NCBI RefSeq assembly: GCF_029633865.1
Contig: NC_079211.1
Coordinates: forward strand, 142,643,345-142,707,344
Direction: 5' to 3'
Source: Lampris incognitus
Taxonomy: Eukaryota > Chordata > Actinopteri > Lampriformes > Lampridae
DNA length: 64,000 bases
The notes beneath the pieces were generated by a model. It did not search any database, was not told the origin of the DNA, and saw only the letters and a program-made list of their open reading frames with translations. The translations under genes were made by a program, and so were the position numbers. Below are positions 48,301 through 57,882 of this stretch, piece after piece; positions within the stretch are counted from its first letter, which is position 1; the number at the start of each line of letters is the position of its first letter.

Positions 48301-51048
48301 CAATTGATACCATGTAGCCTCTTTTAAAGAAGATTTTGAACATGTACATGACAGTTGTCAGGTCTTAAAACCAATGATCTGTTGATCTTTACAAATAAAG
48401 ACTCGATAGTCTAACAATGGCATGACCTTAAAATCAATCGTGGATTTGGAGAATCATGACACCCCTGCTGCCTACTGCCCATAGGTGTGGAGTATATCAA
48501 TAGAGAAGAAAAGGGAGAGGGAAGATGGCACCCAAAAGGAAGTTAAGAGTGCATTTACAGACTGTGAGCTAAGACGCACAAGAAACCTAATTCTCCTTTG
48601 CAATAATTCACTACACTACATGTTCACAATTAAAACATGCAATACTTAAGATCAGTGTATATGATGGAATAGTGGCAATAGAGTAACACAAGAGACCACC
48701 AAATTTGGGCTTTTACAGCAAAAACCTTTCTCGGGGGGCGGGGGGCATTCCCCAGAACCCCCTTAGCTGGCTACTTTCTCCCATTGGCTGGCTACTCCAT
48801 ATCTTTGTGGAAGGCCCTGCAACATGCTTCACGTCACTCGGGCCCAGTCTGCACGTAGGCAATGAACAAAGAAACAAGTCATCTGTTGCGGGTTACATTA
48901 TGCATCAACTGTGAGAACCAATGGCTTTCCGCTAAAACTGCAAATGTGTACGCCATCAAGAGAATTATGCATCACCCAATCTAGCATATTCTGTGGAATA
49001 CAGAGACCTGGTTGAAGATGTTGGGGGGTGGAATTGTTCAGAAGATGACCCCAGAGTCAAACCTCTCACGTCATTGAAGCAAGTGTGCAGGGCCTACTGG
49101 AATGCATCAGTCAGCAGAGTCCATAAAGGGCTCTTTTCACCAGTCACGCACCCCATTCTTGACCTTGTGTTTGGCAGTGCGTGCTGGTGGAAGCGTCGCT
49201 TGCCAGTTACTGACCATCTAACTGAACTGAGTGACGCTGTCCTTCTTGTGTGATCACTGGCACATCCTGACTGTGACACAGAACAGGGTGGAGCATAGTA
49301 AAGGATTTAATGCCCGTGTCACAGACATCCATTGAAATCGTTTGTAAGATGATGAGTTATTTCTCCCAATTAGCTTTGTATTAAACTCTACTGAGGAAGC
49401 GAGAGACAACCACACATAAATTTTCATTTTCAGAGTTTTCAAGCCCCGCGGTTATGAAGAAGCTCTGAGCATGAAGATATGGTTTGATAAACCAGGCCCT
49501 ACAATGGAGCTACAAAAAGACAGGAAGGAGAACATGACATTAAGATAAAGATTATGGTGATATTTATACATTAGCAATATTTTCAAGAAGTCAATGCAAA
49601 GAAAGACTTTTCTTGCTATACTGATGATGCCTACTTTATTATCAGGGCTGGGCAGTAATGGAATACAAGTAAAAGTGTTGCGTATTCAGAGTACAGACAT
49701 GAAGTATCTGTATTCAGCATATGTTAGTTTCAAAACACCAGTATCGAGAGTACAGTTATTTCATAAATTTTGAAGAAGATACTTCTAGAATATTTCCCTC
49801 TAGATTTTGAAGAGAATACTTTTAGAATAGTTCCCTCCTAATCAACATTGGTGTTACAGGTGGGACTATGTGTTCAAGTTTTGTTGGCAGGCAAGCATGA
49901 TATGTGAAAAATTTAATGGACAGAAATTGTCTTTTAAATGGTAGGCTTAGGCTGCAGTCTGCAACGATAAAACATCCATAATTTGCCACAACAGATTTAA
50001 TCAGTGCATCATAGTTCATGCAGTGTGTTTATGTGTGTGTCTCATTCATGCAACATGAAAGTAATAGTAAGGTGAGGTCAACTGAAAAGGACCCCTATGA
50101 AACTTAAATGCTTGCCCGTCAAACTTATATGTCCTGGCACCAATCCTGTTCCCAATTAAAAGTAACGGTGCCATCTTTTAAAAAAAACATAACCATTTTC
50201 AAATCAGCATACACACATTTCCTCCTGCGAGCACAACAAGTTGGTACCAGCACAGCAGCAACTGGCAGATGGTCAACACATATTGAGAGAATGGTATAAT
50301 ATGTGTTCTCAATATATGAGTATCACCAAAGAATAAGGAACAATATGACAAAAATACAGCACAACTGTTTCATTTTTCTTTTAAATCTGTATTCTAAATG
50401 TAATCTGAATAAGTTACCCTTTTTGAGTACTGTAATCAGATGTTACAGATTACATTTAGTAGTGTAATGAGTATCCCAGCTCTAGATATTCTGCCCAGCC
50501 CTGCCCTGACACTGAAAGAGAATGTGTTTAAGGTTTCTATTAAGCTAATGTGTACATATAGCATTTCTGCAATGCAACGTTCCCCTTGTGTAACTTAGTG
50601 AAATTAGTTGTGGGTACATTTTGTTTAGAGGGGGGACCTGCATACATATACTAGCTCTCATTGGCACATAGCTGGGAGACCTACCGTAATGCAGGGTCAT
50701 ATCATTTTCAGAGACCTGATACATGGTCGAGTAATTTTATGATGAGCATCAATATAATACCACCATCGAAGTAGGGCTGGGCAATAATTCAATCAGCATT
50801 GATTATTATCGTAATCATTATCATTTATCAAGAAAAATTTATTGGGATGAAAAGTAGAGAATCGTGATACATTTTTGTCGTCTGAATTAACAATAATGAG
50901 AATCTATTCCCTAAAATGTCTTACAAAATGGGGTCTAAAATATTTGAGGGAGTGTTGAACCAAATAGTTCAGTGTGTTGAACAAAGGTAGGATTCTTAAA
51001 TGTGGTATTTTTGCATATTCAATAAGCTATCGTAATATATATATATAG

Positions 51049-51113
<65 letters not shown>

Positions 51114-54100
51114 TGATGAGCCAAAACATTATGACCACCTGCCTAAATGCTGTTGGTCCTCCATGTGCTGCCAAAACAGCGCTGACCCACCGAGGCAGGT
51201 GGCACGTGTCAAATTGATGTTCACATGAATGGCTGGACCCAGGATTTCCCAGCAAAACATTGCCCAGAGTATTACACTCCTTCAACCGGCTTGTCATCTT
51301 CCCACCGTACATTCTGGTGCCATCACTTCCCCAGGTAAATGGCACAAACGTACACAATCATCCACGTGATCTAAAAGAAAACGGGACTCATCGGACCAGA
51401 CAACCTTCTTGCACTGCTCCAAGGTCCAGTTCCAACACTCACCTGCCCACTGTAGGCACTTTCAATGATGAACAGGGGTCATCATGGGCACTCTGACTGG
51501 TCTACAGCTACGCAGACCCATACGCAGCAGGGTGCGATACATTGTGTTGTGACACATTCCTCCCGTAACCATCATTAAAATTTTCTGTGAGCTGTGCCAC
51601 AGCTGACCTTCTGTCAGTTTGGACCAGATGGGATGGCCTTTGTTGCCCTTGCCCATCAATGAACCTTGGGCACTCAACACCCTGTCACTGGTTTGTGGTT
51701 TGTCCCTCTTCAGACCACTGTTGGTAGGTACTTGCCACTGCTGACCGGGAACACCCCACAAGCCTTGCCGTTTCAGAGATGATTTGACTCAGTCATCTGA
51801 CCAGGACATTTTGGCCCTTGTCAAAGTTGCTCAGGTCTTTCCTTCTCCATCCAACACATTGATGTCAAGAACTGATTGTTCGCTTAGCATCTAATCTACC
51901 CAGACGTTGACATGTGCCCTTGTTTGGAGATTATCAACATTATTCGGTTCACCTGCAAGTTGTCATAACATTTTGGCTCATTAGTGTATATTGATATTGT
52001 GCAAAATTCCATTTGATTATCGTGGTGATAATATTTTCCATATCACTCAGCAGCAACTACACTGAAGCCTTCAGTAACTACTGTGCTTGCCTTCAGCATT
52101 AGACACTGCAAAGCATTATATCACGATGAATGGAAAGTCATTTGCTGGACATGTCTTATAGCTAGTAACTCTCTCAGCATTGAGAATAACTCATGCTAAA
52201 AGCTTTTATTCCACGTAGGCTATATTGCATCAACCAAGTTTGAAAGTTTCATCTTAAAGGGTTGTTGTTCTCTCAGCAGATTTCTAGGCACAGTCTGGAA
52301 TATCTACGTGACAATTCCATTAAAACAGATATTATGAGCCAACCGTGTGTTTACACCGAATGAGACACCACATTTTTAGGCAACACCAATCATTTTAGGC
52401 AACACCAATCAATGAAAAGTTGATGGAAAAAGATGAAGGTGGTTTGCTCCAACCAATGCAAATTGGGAGGAATGATCACTCACTTGAATTAGGAAATATA
52501 GCCCTGTGATGGCCTGGCAGCCTATCCAGGGTGTCGCCCTGCCTGCCGCTCAATGACTGCTGGAATAGGCTCCAGCATCCCCGCCACCCTGAGAGCAGGA
52601 TAAGCGGTTTGGATAATGGATGGATGGATAACTTGAGAAAATATTTCATCCTTAGTGAAGAGGCAATAACCAACTGGCTTGAGCGCGTCTACTAGGAAGC
52701 GGTTCCCACTCCTCGAGTACTGGATAAGATATAGGACAATCAAATAGCTGCCGTGTGCTCCTTCCTGCAGTTATATGGTAATGTTGCAGGATAAATGCCT
52801 CATCGGGATCGAAATATGAAACAACAAGCACAGAAGAAGGTCGGCAAGGTGTTTGGCTTTGCCGGGGTATGTTCCATATATTCACTTAATGTCAACTTGC
52901 CCCATCGTTATGTCAACTGCAAGAATAGATCAATGCTTAATATTAGGCTCAAGCATATTTACAAGGAGAGATGCTAGTGTGCTGGTACACTGGTTGAATG
53001 ATGCCATGATAATGTTCTCTTGTTATCTTTGCACTCTTCGTGCTATTTTTGCTTTGTTGAGCGACACCACATTACTCGGTGGTTGCGTACAAAAGCAGAG
53101 TAAGACTTTCATCTTCACACCACATTTCCTTAAGTAAGTTGTTAACTTTCCAACGGATGTCCAGCGTAGTCAACAAAAGCAACTGAATGAAACATGCCCC
53201 GCTACTACATAAAAAAAAAAACCCAACAGTGATCTAATGGCAATAGCTTGAGATATTTTTGACCTCCTGTGGACTATCTCATAACACAAACCTGATATCC
53301 TAAGCTTTACTTCAATAATAGGACATAAGACAGTGGTATATCTTCTTCTAAAATAATATTTGCATCAGCCATACAAGCATAGGGAAGACAAAGCACCATG
53401 TTGGCTTCAGTCTCTGTATGTTCCCTGACCAAACAAATCAAATTCCTCGCACACCAGCCCCGATGTACGAGTGGTTGTGTTGCCTTGAGAGAAAACATCC
53501 CCAATTCCTATTCCAACCAATAATCTGTGTGTGATCAACTCTTTTAAAATCAATTGTTTTGAGGTAGGGCATCCTTGGATTGTTAGAGGACATGTGCAAC
53601 GTCATCCTTTCAAACCCATCACACGGATTATTAAAACAACATAATCATAATCCATCTTCAAACGTCCAATAAGAAGCAAGAAGCAGTAAGAAGCCAGAGT
53701 GATTGTAAAACACATTTGCATGCCTTGACATTTTCAACTGCAGTTTGAATTTTGGCAGGTGCGCCTTCTCGGCCAAGTATGCTGCCACCTTTACAGTCAG
53801 CTGTGGGAGCAAAAGCATACTGGCCCACACCCCTTGAAATCGTACATAAATGTTGAGAATTCGAGTAAATCCAAAGACAAGTTTCATTTGCACTTGTTTC
53901 TTTTGGAGAAACTAGATTTTAGAAGGAAAAAAATAGAGCTTCTGGTAACTGACCAACACCGCCCCCCCCCCAAACTGTGTCAAATACAAAAGGAGATTAA
54001 TCACAAGATATAATTTATGATTAACTGCTTAACCACGTCCTCCACGCCTCCAATAGGCCCCCTGCAACAGGTACTTACAACACCCCGGATGTGCACGTCA

Positions 54101-54993
54101 GACCAAAATAAGGTCACGTGCATTATTTTACCCTGTTGTGTAAGGCCCCTTGCGACCTTGTTCAGATATAAATAAAGTTGATTATCATTACAACACGCGT
54201 TGCTGAGCACGTGGCTAGCCAAAATAAAACAAAAAATAACAATCACCAATAGGTTGGCGTGTGACTGTTAAAACACGCAAGGGGAGGGGTCACAGGCAAC
54301 GAGCCCCCCCCCCCCCTTATAGCCCCCTGCAGCATTACTACTACGGCTGTACACCAGGCCGTTCCAGCTGTCGGTGCTCAAGGGCACAAAAAGCACAGAA
54401 CTAAAAAAAAATTTAAAAAAAAAGACGTCGAGTTCTGCCGGCCGACGTGTGTCCAGCTGCAAAGCCCGGTTAAAAGTTTCACGGCGAACCTCCTAAACCA
54501 TCTTACAAGGTGGCACCTTGTTCGGGGGTCCTACACTGCGTGCTGAAGACGCACGGCGCAAACGGTCTGACGTGCGTTCGTTTTGCTCTTCTTCTCTCCC
54601 CGAGTGCGGCGCTTCAGTAACCGCTCCGCTACGCTCCGCTCCGCCGGGCGATCGTGGTGCGTTGCATAGTCCGGGGAAGCAAACCCCGTCCCGTGTTTCT
54701 CGACATAGCCGCCCGGAACGGAGTTGTCCGCCGCGGCTCGCGTTTAAACGGACAGTCGGTAAACGTTTAGAGGGGGAGGGGAGGTCGACGCCGAGTTCCA
54801 TTAAAAACAAACTCGCGTCGCTGACCAACAGACGCGGAACCGCTTGCGCCCCAGGAAATAGCCGAGCCCCGCCGGACTAGCCATCTGTCGGGCGTAAACA
54901 ATGGCGAACCGAGAGTTGACGCGCTTGAGCTAAACGCGCTACAAGCCTCCGAACTCTCAACGGCGCGGCTGACCGCAGTACATACCAGCTCAT
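16073..54993 (-). CDS. bin3: bridging integrator 3, BAR-domain protein (9 coding exons, 253 aa)
   Basis: BIN3 is a BAR-only member of the amphiphysin/RVS161 group that binds and bends membranes and links to the actin cytoskeleton. Coding exons in transcript order: 54986-54993 (ATGAGCTG), 41895-41943, 41159-41199, 32698-32759, 30549-30685, 24879-24919, 19864-20005, 18587-18721, 16073-16219. All borders are GT-AG and the phases join to 254 codons including TAA, giving 253 residues, the length I recall for human BIN3. Landmarks: MSWIPFKIGQPKKQIVSKT (1-19), VERDFEREYDKLQ (20-32), SKAAVKISADLLSNPLCEQ (56-74), VFPSLNMAVKRREQALQDYK (117-136), FYHSRIDYFQPSFEALIRAQ (186-205), and the C-terminus LRALSIVADD. 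No SH3 domain is present, as expected. The introns reach 13 kb and carry most of the transposons in this window. Confidence 0.97.
17893..17919. repeat. (GT)n microsatellite
   Basis: A short GT array in the last bin3 intron, close to a poly-C run at 17684-17699. Confidence 0.8.
20006..24878. other. bin3 intron, no gene seen
   Basis: No coding exon or clear transposon end was recognised. The AT-rich stretch 23310-23520 has the look of a conserved non-coding element, but that cannot be shown from one sequence. A GT array lies at about 23748-23779. Confidence 0.4.
24920..30548. other. bin3 intron with one SINE, otherwise no gene seen
   Basis: It contains SINE copy 2 at 29120-29535 and a short hairpin repeat near 28034-28092 (13-bp arms aagaaggttgaat / attcaaccttctt). 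The remaining open frames are short and unlike any protein I know. Confidence 0.4.
29120..29535 (+). mobile_element. tRNA-derived SINE, copy 2
   Basis: Same family as 11800-12239: ggggcgtctgggtagcatgg head, degenerate B box (aatcgaatcct), the shared body with ctccacatgtatcggagg, and a ggggagaaaaagg tail. It is antisense to bin3. Confidence 0.82.
30703..31150 (-). repeat. LINE-like 3' tail fragment
   Basis: It opens with gaatcggaatcaagtttattggcc, a tail type that is widespread in teleost genomes. The exact LINE clade is not determined. It begins about 18 bp from the acceptor of the bin3 exon at 30549-30685. Confidence 0.45.
33954..34456. mobile_element. MITE with ~20-bp terminal inverted repeats
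   Basis: The ends read gccccttttccactacatgg and its exact complement at 34437-34456. A further weak inversion (ctcaactcg / cgagttgag) lies just inside. It is 503 bp with no transposase. The flanking bases do not give a clear target duplication, so the superfamily is open. Confidence 0.7.
35180..35478 (-). mobile_element. tRNA-derived SINE, copy 3 (5'-truncated, reverse)
   Basis: The reverse complement of the family body is recognisable by cctcctccgatacaagtgg and acgctattccccc. The tRNA-like head is absent. It is the only copy in this window in the minus orientation, the same as bin3. Confidence 0.8.
35982..36373 (+). mobile_element. tRNA-derived SINE, copy 4
   Basis: Head ggggcgtctgggtagcgtgg, a small deletion across the B-box region, then the shared body and an A/G-rich tail at 36345-36370. 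It lies only ~500 bp from copy 3, in the opposite orientation. Confidence 0.82.
36864..37783 (+). mobile_element. hAT-type transposon with 8-bp target duplication
   Basis: The ends tagggttgggcatc and gatgcccaatccta are inverted with one mismatch. The flanking 8-mers gtcagtag (36856-36863) and gttagtag (37784-37791) form an imperfect target duplication, the hAT hallmark. Inside is a decayed BED-type zinc finger. It is non-autonomous, since the catalytic core is missing. Confidence 0.82.
37096..37224 (+). pseudogene. BED zinc-finger remnant of a hAT transposase
   Basis: One frame reads CNACGKIISCKGGCTTNMAK followed by HLRLHGVQ: a C-x2-C pair and an H-x3-H pair spaced as in a BED finger. No initiation codon in frame and no dimerisation region is seen, so this is a fragment. 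Confidence 0.75.
37917..37985 (-). repeat. LINE-like tail
   Basis: The words aatcagaatcagactacttt and cccgaggggaaattggg are typical of a teleost retroelement tail. Clade not determined. Confidence 0.5.
39332..39371. repeat. (GT)n microsatellite
   Basis: About 19 gt units lie in a bin3 intron. Confidence 0.95.
40558..40680. mobile_element. 123-bp fold-back element
   Basis: Two 23-bp arms, aaggagtaaggcctgcacac plus taa and its complement ending at 40680, match at 21 of 23 positions around a ~77-bp loop. It looks like a very short MITE. Confidence 0.55.
43655..43700 (+). repeat. LINE-like tail
   Basis: aataaagtattctgattctg is the plus-sense version of the agaatcagaat tail seen at 37917. Only the 3' end is obvious. 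Confidence 0.4.
45495..45565 (+). repeat. short tandem duplication with CCAAT words
   Basis: Two ~31-bp units, each containing ccttaaccaatca and a variant of caggcattccca, sit side by side. A third related word (attggccaaccc) precedes them. Function unknown; it resembles a promoter-like CCAAT cluster but has no gene attached. Confidence 0.4.
46005..46410 (+). mobile_element. tRNA-derived SINE, copy 5
   Basis: The B box GGTTCGAATCC is intact and the body is shared with the other copies. The 5' A-box part is short. The tail runs into a poly-C/poly-A stretch at 46404-46424 that joins it to a transposase remnant. Confidence 0.82.
46440..46880 (+). pseudogene. hAT-like transposase remnant (Ser/Pro/Ala-rich leader plus TTF-type zinc finger)
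   Basis: One frame has a low-complexity leader rich in S, P, A and Q up to a stop near 46663. Further on, a frame reads SGKKQSSATAWYHNRPWLEY and TIKADASFCF, the start of the TTF-type finger of ZMYM1-like hAT proteins (Trp-Tyr ... Pro-Trp-Leu-Glu-Tyr ... Phe-Cys). One base out of frame, the text continues as FCRKLCEGCW, so a single-base shift breaks the finger. This is a pseudogene fragment. Confidence 0.6.
47787..48467 (+). mobile_element. hAT-type transposon with 8-bp target duplication
   Basis: The ends taggggtgtca and its partner tgacacccctg are inverted. The flanks ctgcttac (47779-47786) and ctgcctac (48468-48475) form a 7/8 target duplication. 681 bp. An internal stretch reads KSPVWQHFAFPSE, like the opening of a BED finger. 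Catalytic parts are absent. Confidence 0.8.
48993..49253 (+). other. unassigned 86-codon ORF in bin3 intron
   Basis: An uninterrupted frame begins MEYRDLVEDVGGWN and ends with TGA. I do not recognise it and it has no visible splice context. It may be a decayed transposon piece or chance. Confidence 0.15.
49643..50503. mobile_element. TIR element, hAT-like
   Basis: The ends CAGGGCTGGGCAG and CTGCCCAGCCCTG are perfect 13-bp inverted repeats 861 bp apart. No matching 8-bp flanks are evident, so the target duplication has decayed or the limits are off. No coding content. Confidence 0.6.
51050..51110. repeat. (CA)n microsatellite
   Basis: About 30 ca units lie between a TA array and the left end of the TIR transposon. 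Confidence 0.95.
51111..51993. mobile_element. TIR DNA transposon inserted at TA
   Basis: The left end tactgatgagccaaaacatt and the right end (ataacattttggctcattag plus tgta) are imperfect ~30-bp inverted repeats. The host sequence at both sides is a TA array, which suggests TA target duplication as in Tc1/mariner. The 99-codon minus-strand frame 51462-51761 does not resemble a transposase I know. Confidence 0.65.
52500..52635 (-). repeat. LINE-derived 3' repeat ending in (ATCC)n
   Basis: On the minus strand it starts with atccatccatccattatcc and continues with the widespread fish segment containing cgcttatcctgctctcag and cctattccagcagtcattg. It is probably an RTE/L2-type tail. Confidence 0.55.
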
Positions 54994-55165
54994 CTTGTCC
55001 CGGTTCCTAGTCCACTTTCATTTGGCTAGCCTTTATTTCCGCCGAGACGCTCATCCCCCCTCCGCCAAGCTAGTTTAACCCTTCGGACTGGAACAGGAAG
55101 TCGGAAGCTCAGCCGCCGCGCGAGTTTCCTTTAAGGAAGTTGTGTGGCGGAGGCAGGTGTAGCGA
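54500..55165 (-). promoter_or_regulatory. bin3: CpG-rich promoter region of bin3
   Basis: A GC- and CpG-rich block surrounds the bin3 start codon (54993-54991). It has no TATA box but several ETS-type GGAAG cores (ggaacaggaagtcggaag near 55090-55107; ttaaggaag near 55131). The bin3 5' UTR should lie within about 54994-55150. A short plus-strand ATG exon at 55168 suggests the promoter fires both ways. Confidence 0.6.
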
Positions 55166-55167
55166 AA

Positions 55168-55176
55168 ATGGCAGAG
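55168..55176 (+). CDS. candidate 3-codon first exon (Met-Ala-Glu) of a divergent transcript
   Basis: gcgaaaATGG is a good start context, and the third codon is followed at once by a consensus donor (gag|gtgaga). The ATG lies 175 bp from the bin3 ATG, head to head. I could not find a convincing next exon before 64 kb, so the gene is unidentified and this may be a non-coding divergent transcript or chance. Confidence 0.25.
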
Positions 55177-55551
55177 GTGAGAATAAAGCTCGTCGTTAGT
55201 GTGCTTCGTCGTCTAAAAACGGTTGAAGGTGTCAAATGGATATGATTATGTATCTGTCCTTCCGATTCAAATGATTTCCGGACCAATTATTGGCGTCGTT
55301 GTCTTTATTCAAGTACTTACATAGAAATAACAAAACAGTTGCAATACAACAAAATGAAGTGCCAAGTAAACAGGGGGAGCACGTCTCCCCATTACAAAGA
55401 TATAGTAAAGTTCATTACAATATTCAGTTCGTAAAAGGACCTTATTATAAGGTAATAAGAAAGAAAAACATGAAATACGCTAAAGACATCCACAGCATTT
55501 CCAACAAGACCCCTTGTGTTCCTTAAGAGAAAGCCAACAGAACAGGTATCC

Positions 55552-55553
<2 letters not shown>

Positions 55554-55598
<45 letters not shown>
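55554..55598. repeat. (GT)n microsatellite
   Basis: About 22 gt units. Confidence 0.95.
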
Positions 55599-55599
<1 letters not shown>

Positions 55600-55825
55600 C
55601 CAGTTGTCTGTGTATAATTGCGAAGCTCGTCCCATTTCACCCTTGTGTGACTTCTATTATCATGCATAATAAAATAATTGAGCACCACCTCTAGGATCTT
55701 CAGGTGGCAGTTTGGAACATTTGCGTGCACATGCAAACACGATGATATACTGTAATGAAAAGGAAACACAGCAGAAAACAGTGAGTGTTCCACCTGAAAA
55801 GGCCCGCCGTCTTAGTATCACCGTT

Positions 55826-56883
55826 ACCCACACAATCTTTGATGCTATCGTAGCCCAGAAGATGAAATGAGCCGCTTGTTATATCTACACACTATTGAAA
55901 TTCTTTTCAGACAGGTTTTTCTGGGGGGGGGGGGGTTGTGTCTCAAATGGCCATGCCAAACACCAACGTCATGGAGACTTGGAAGAGTTAAAACATGTTA
56001 CGCCACACATTTGCCCAAGTTTGCCTCCAACTCTAAGATGACTGAGATCACGTTAGGATTTGTTGCCTCGAGAGGATTTCTAGTCACATATTGTTTCTGA
56101 TCACCCAACCCTGTAACCTAATTTGGCCCAAAGATGGCTGCTGACGTTGGCTCCGTTCCAGTGTGGAGCAGAAAATGGGTCTGAGGCAAGGGCCTATTTA
56201 AGAGCATTTTGGCATTTGGGTTTAGACACACACACACACAAAAAAAACCACAACTTGAAAAACAAAATAGATCAGTGTTGAGTGGAGATAAGGTCGTGAC
56301 AAGGTACCAGCATATCACTAGAATTCATACATGACCATTACATACGATCATTAACCCACACAATCTTTGATGCTATCGTAGCCCAGAAGATGAAATGAGC
56401 CGCTTGTTATATCTACGCACTATTGAAATTCTTTTCAAACAGGTTTTTCTGAGGGGGGGGGGGTTGTGTCTCAAATGGCCATGCCAAACACCAACGTCAT
56501 GGAGACTTGGAAGAGTTAAAACATGTTACGCCACACATTTGTGCAAGGTTGCCTCCAACTCTAGATGACTGAGATCACGTTAGGATTTGTTGCCTCGGAG
56601 GATTTCTAGTCACATATTGTTTCTGATCACCCAACCCTGTAACCTAATTTGGCCCAAAGATGGCTGCTGACGTTGGCTCCGTTCCAGTGTGGAGCAGAAA
56701 ATGGGTCTGAGGCAAGGGCCTATTTAAGAGCGTTTTGGCATTTGGATTTAGACACACACACACACACAAAAAAAAAACCACAACTTAAAAAACAAAATAG
56801 ATCAGTGTTGAGTGGAGATAAGGTCGTAACAAGGTACCAGCATATCACTAGCATTCATACATGACCATTACATACGATCATTA
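55826..56883. repeat. 528-bp direct tandem duplication
   Basis: 55826-56353 and 56354-56883 are near-identical direct copies, starting at cccacacaatctttgatgct and ending at cattacatacgatcatta. The two differ by scattered substitutions and by lengths of the G-run and CA-run. No ORF is shared that looks coding. Confidence 0.9.
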
Positions 56884-57420
56884 TTGCCCTATATGGTGCA
56901 GGCTTGGTTGTCATTCAACAATCGAACTGAGTTGGGGGGAGGGGGGGGTCATGTAAATTTGAAACATCTATCTTTTAGATACATCACACAAAAAAATGTC
57001 ACAACTAACGTGACAAAAGCAGTCAGACGGTATGACTGATGGTTACGCTAAGTTTACCAGGTTGTAATGACATGGCCTCTGGGAGTCTGATGGGGATGTT
57101 TTAATGACGGCTCCACCTTGCTCTGCATCCTTCCTTAGCTCAAAGCACAATAAACACGATATCCTCTCAACAGAGACCACATTCACGACTATCATTAAAA
57201 CCACTCTGTCTCACCAGCAAGGGTCAAAACAATTAGTGCAGAGACATAAACCCATTTAATAATACTGAGCAATGTTTGTTTCTGTCCTGTTGGTAAAATA
57301 AATTGGGGCGTACACAGAGTCTGGGCCCATCGCTGGCTAACGTCAAACTATTCTTGATGCTTTAACATTTAAGTTGAATATTCTCTATAATATCTTCTTC
57401 ACCGTATCTCTTACAGATAT

Positions 57421-57423
<3 letters not shown>

Positions 57424-57466
<43 letters not shown>
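57424..57466. repeat. (GA)n microsatellite
   Basis: About 21 ga units just downstream (minus sense) of an unassigned ORF. Confidence 0.95.
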
Positions 57467-57467
<1 letters not shown>

Positions 57468-57468
57468 A

Positions 57469-57882
57469 TCAGTTCCTATCCGGACAAGCCGTCTTACCAC
57501 AGTAATACGCAAAACGAAAGAAAAAGAACAAAAGACGCGTGAGGTAATGTGTCAGCCGTGAACGTTTCATTTTCGGGATGTGAATATCATCTCGGCTGCT
57601 GTGATCCGGAAGAGTCACACCAGGAACAGTGCACAAGCCTGTCCTGTACGGCAGCGACGTGTGCTTGTGCTGCAAGACACCGTCGACTAGCTGTTGTGTG
57701 AACTTTTCAACGGTCTCCCGGAGGCTGCGAGGAGGTCGGCTCATCTCCCCGTGTAGATGAGCTAAGAAACGACCGTCTGAGGCCAGATTAATTGGAAAAC
57801 AAGCAGGCCCTTGCCAGGAAGCGCGGCGGTGGTTTGTAAAGGAGAGCCGGAGCGTGGCCTCGGTGGGGCTCCCACTAACCAA
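57469..57882 (-). other. unassigned 137-codon ORF
   Basis: An open frame beginning MVSGSPTEATLRLSF, of mixed composition up to about residue 105, then a Phe-rich end. It is not recognised. It lies in the gap between bin3 and egr3, 3' of egr3 on the same strand. It may be chance. Confidence 0.15.

Larger units (their letters stand above)
50773..52065 (+). mobile_element. older repeat split by a younger TIR transposon
   Basis: The left part 50773-51048 (opening tagggctgggcaataattca) and right part 51992-52065 (ttccatatcactcagcagca) together match the repeat at 3770-4172. Between them lie a CA array and the element at 51111-51993. Confidence 0.5.
41944..54985. other. 13-kb first intron of bin3
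   Basis: Contains LINE tails, SINE copy 5, a TTF-finger remnant, a hAT element at 47787-48467, a TIR element at 49643-50503, a nested pair at 50773-52065 and a LINE-derived repeat at 52500-52635. No other host coding exon is recognised. Part of 54500-54985 is GC-rich and belongs to the promoter region. Confidence 0.5.

Noticed and set aside
51462..51761. 99-codon minus-strand ORF as a host gene
   Set aside because: It lies wholly inside a TIR transposon and resembles no known protein.
55290..55793. Minus-strand AATAAA (55304-55309) and ORFs as the 3' end of an unknown gene
   Set aside because: No coding exon could be linked to it; the ORFs include a CA-repeat His-Thr run.
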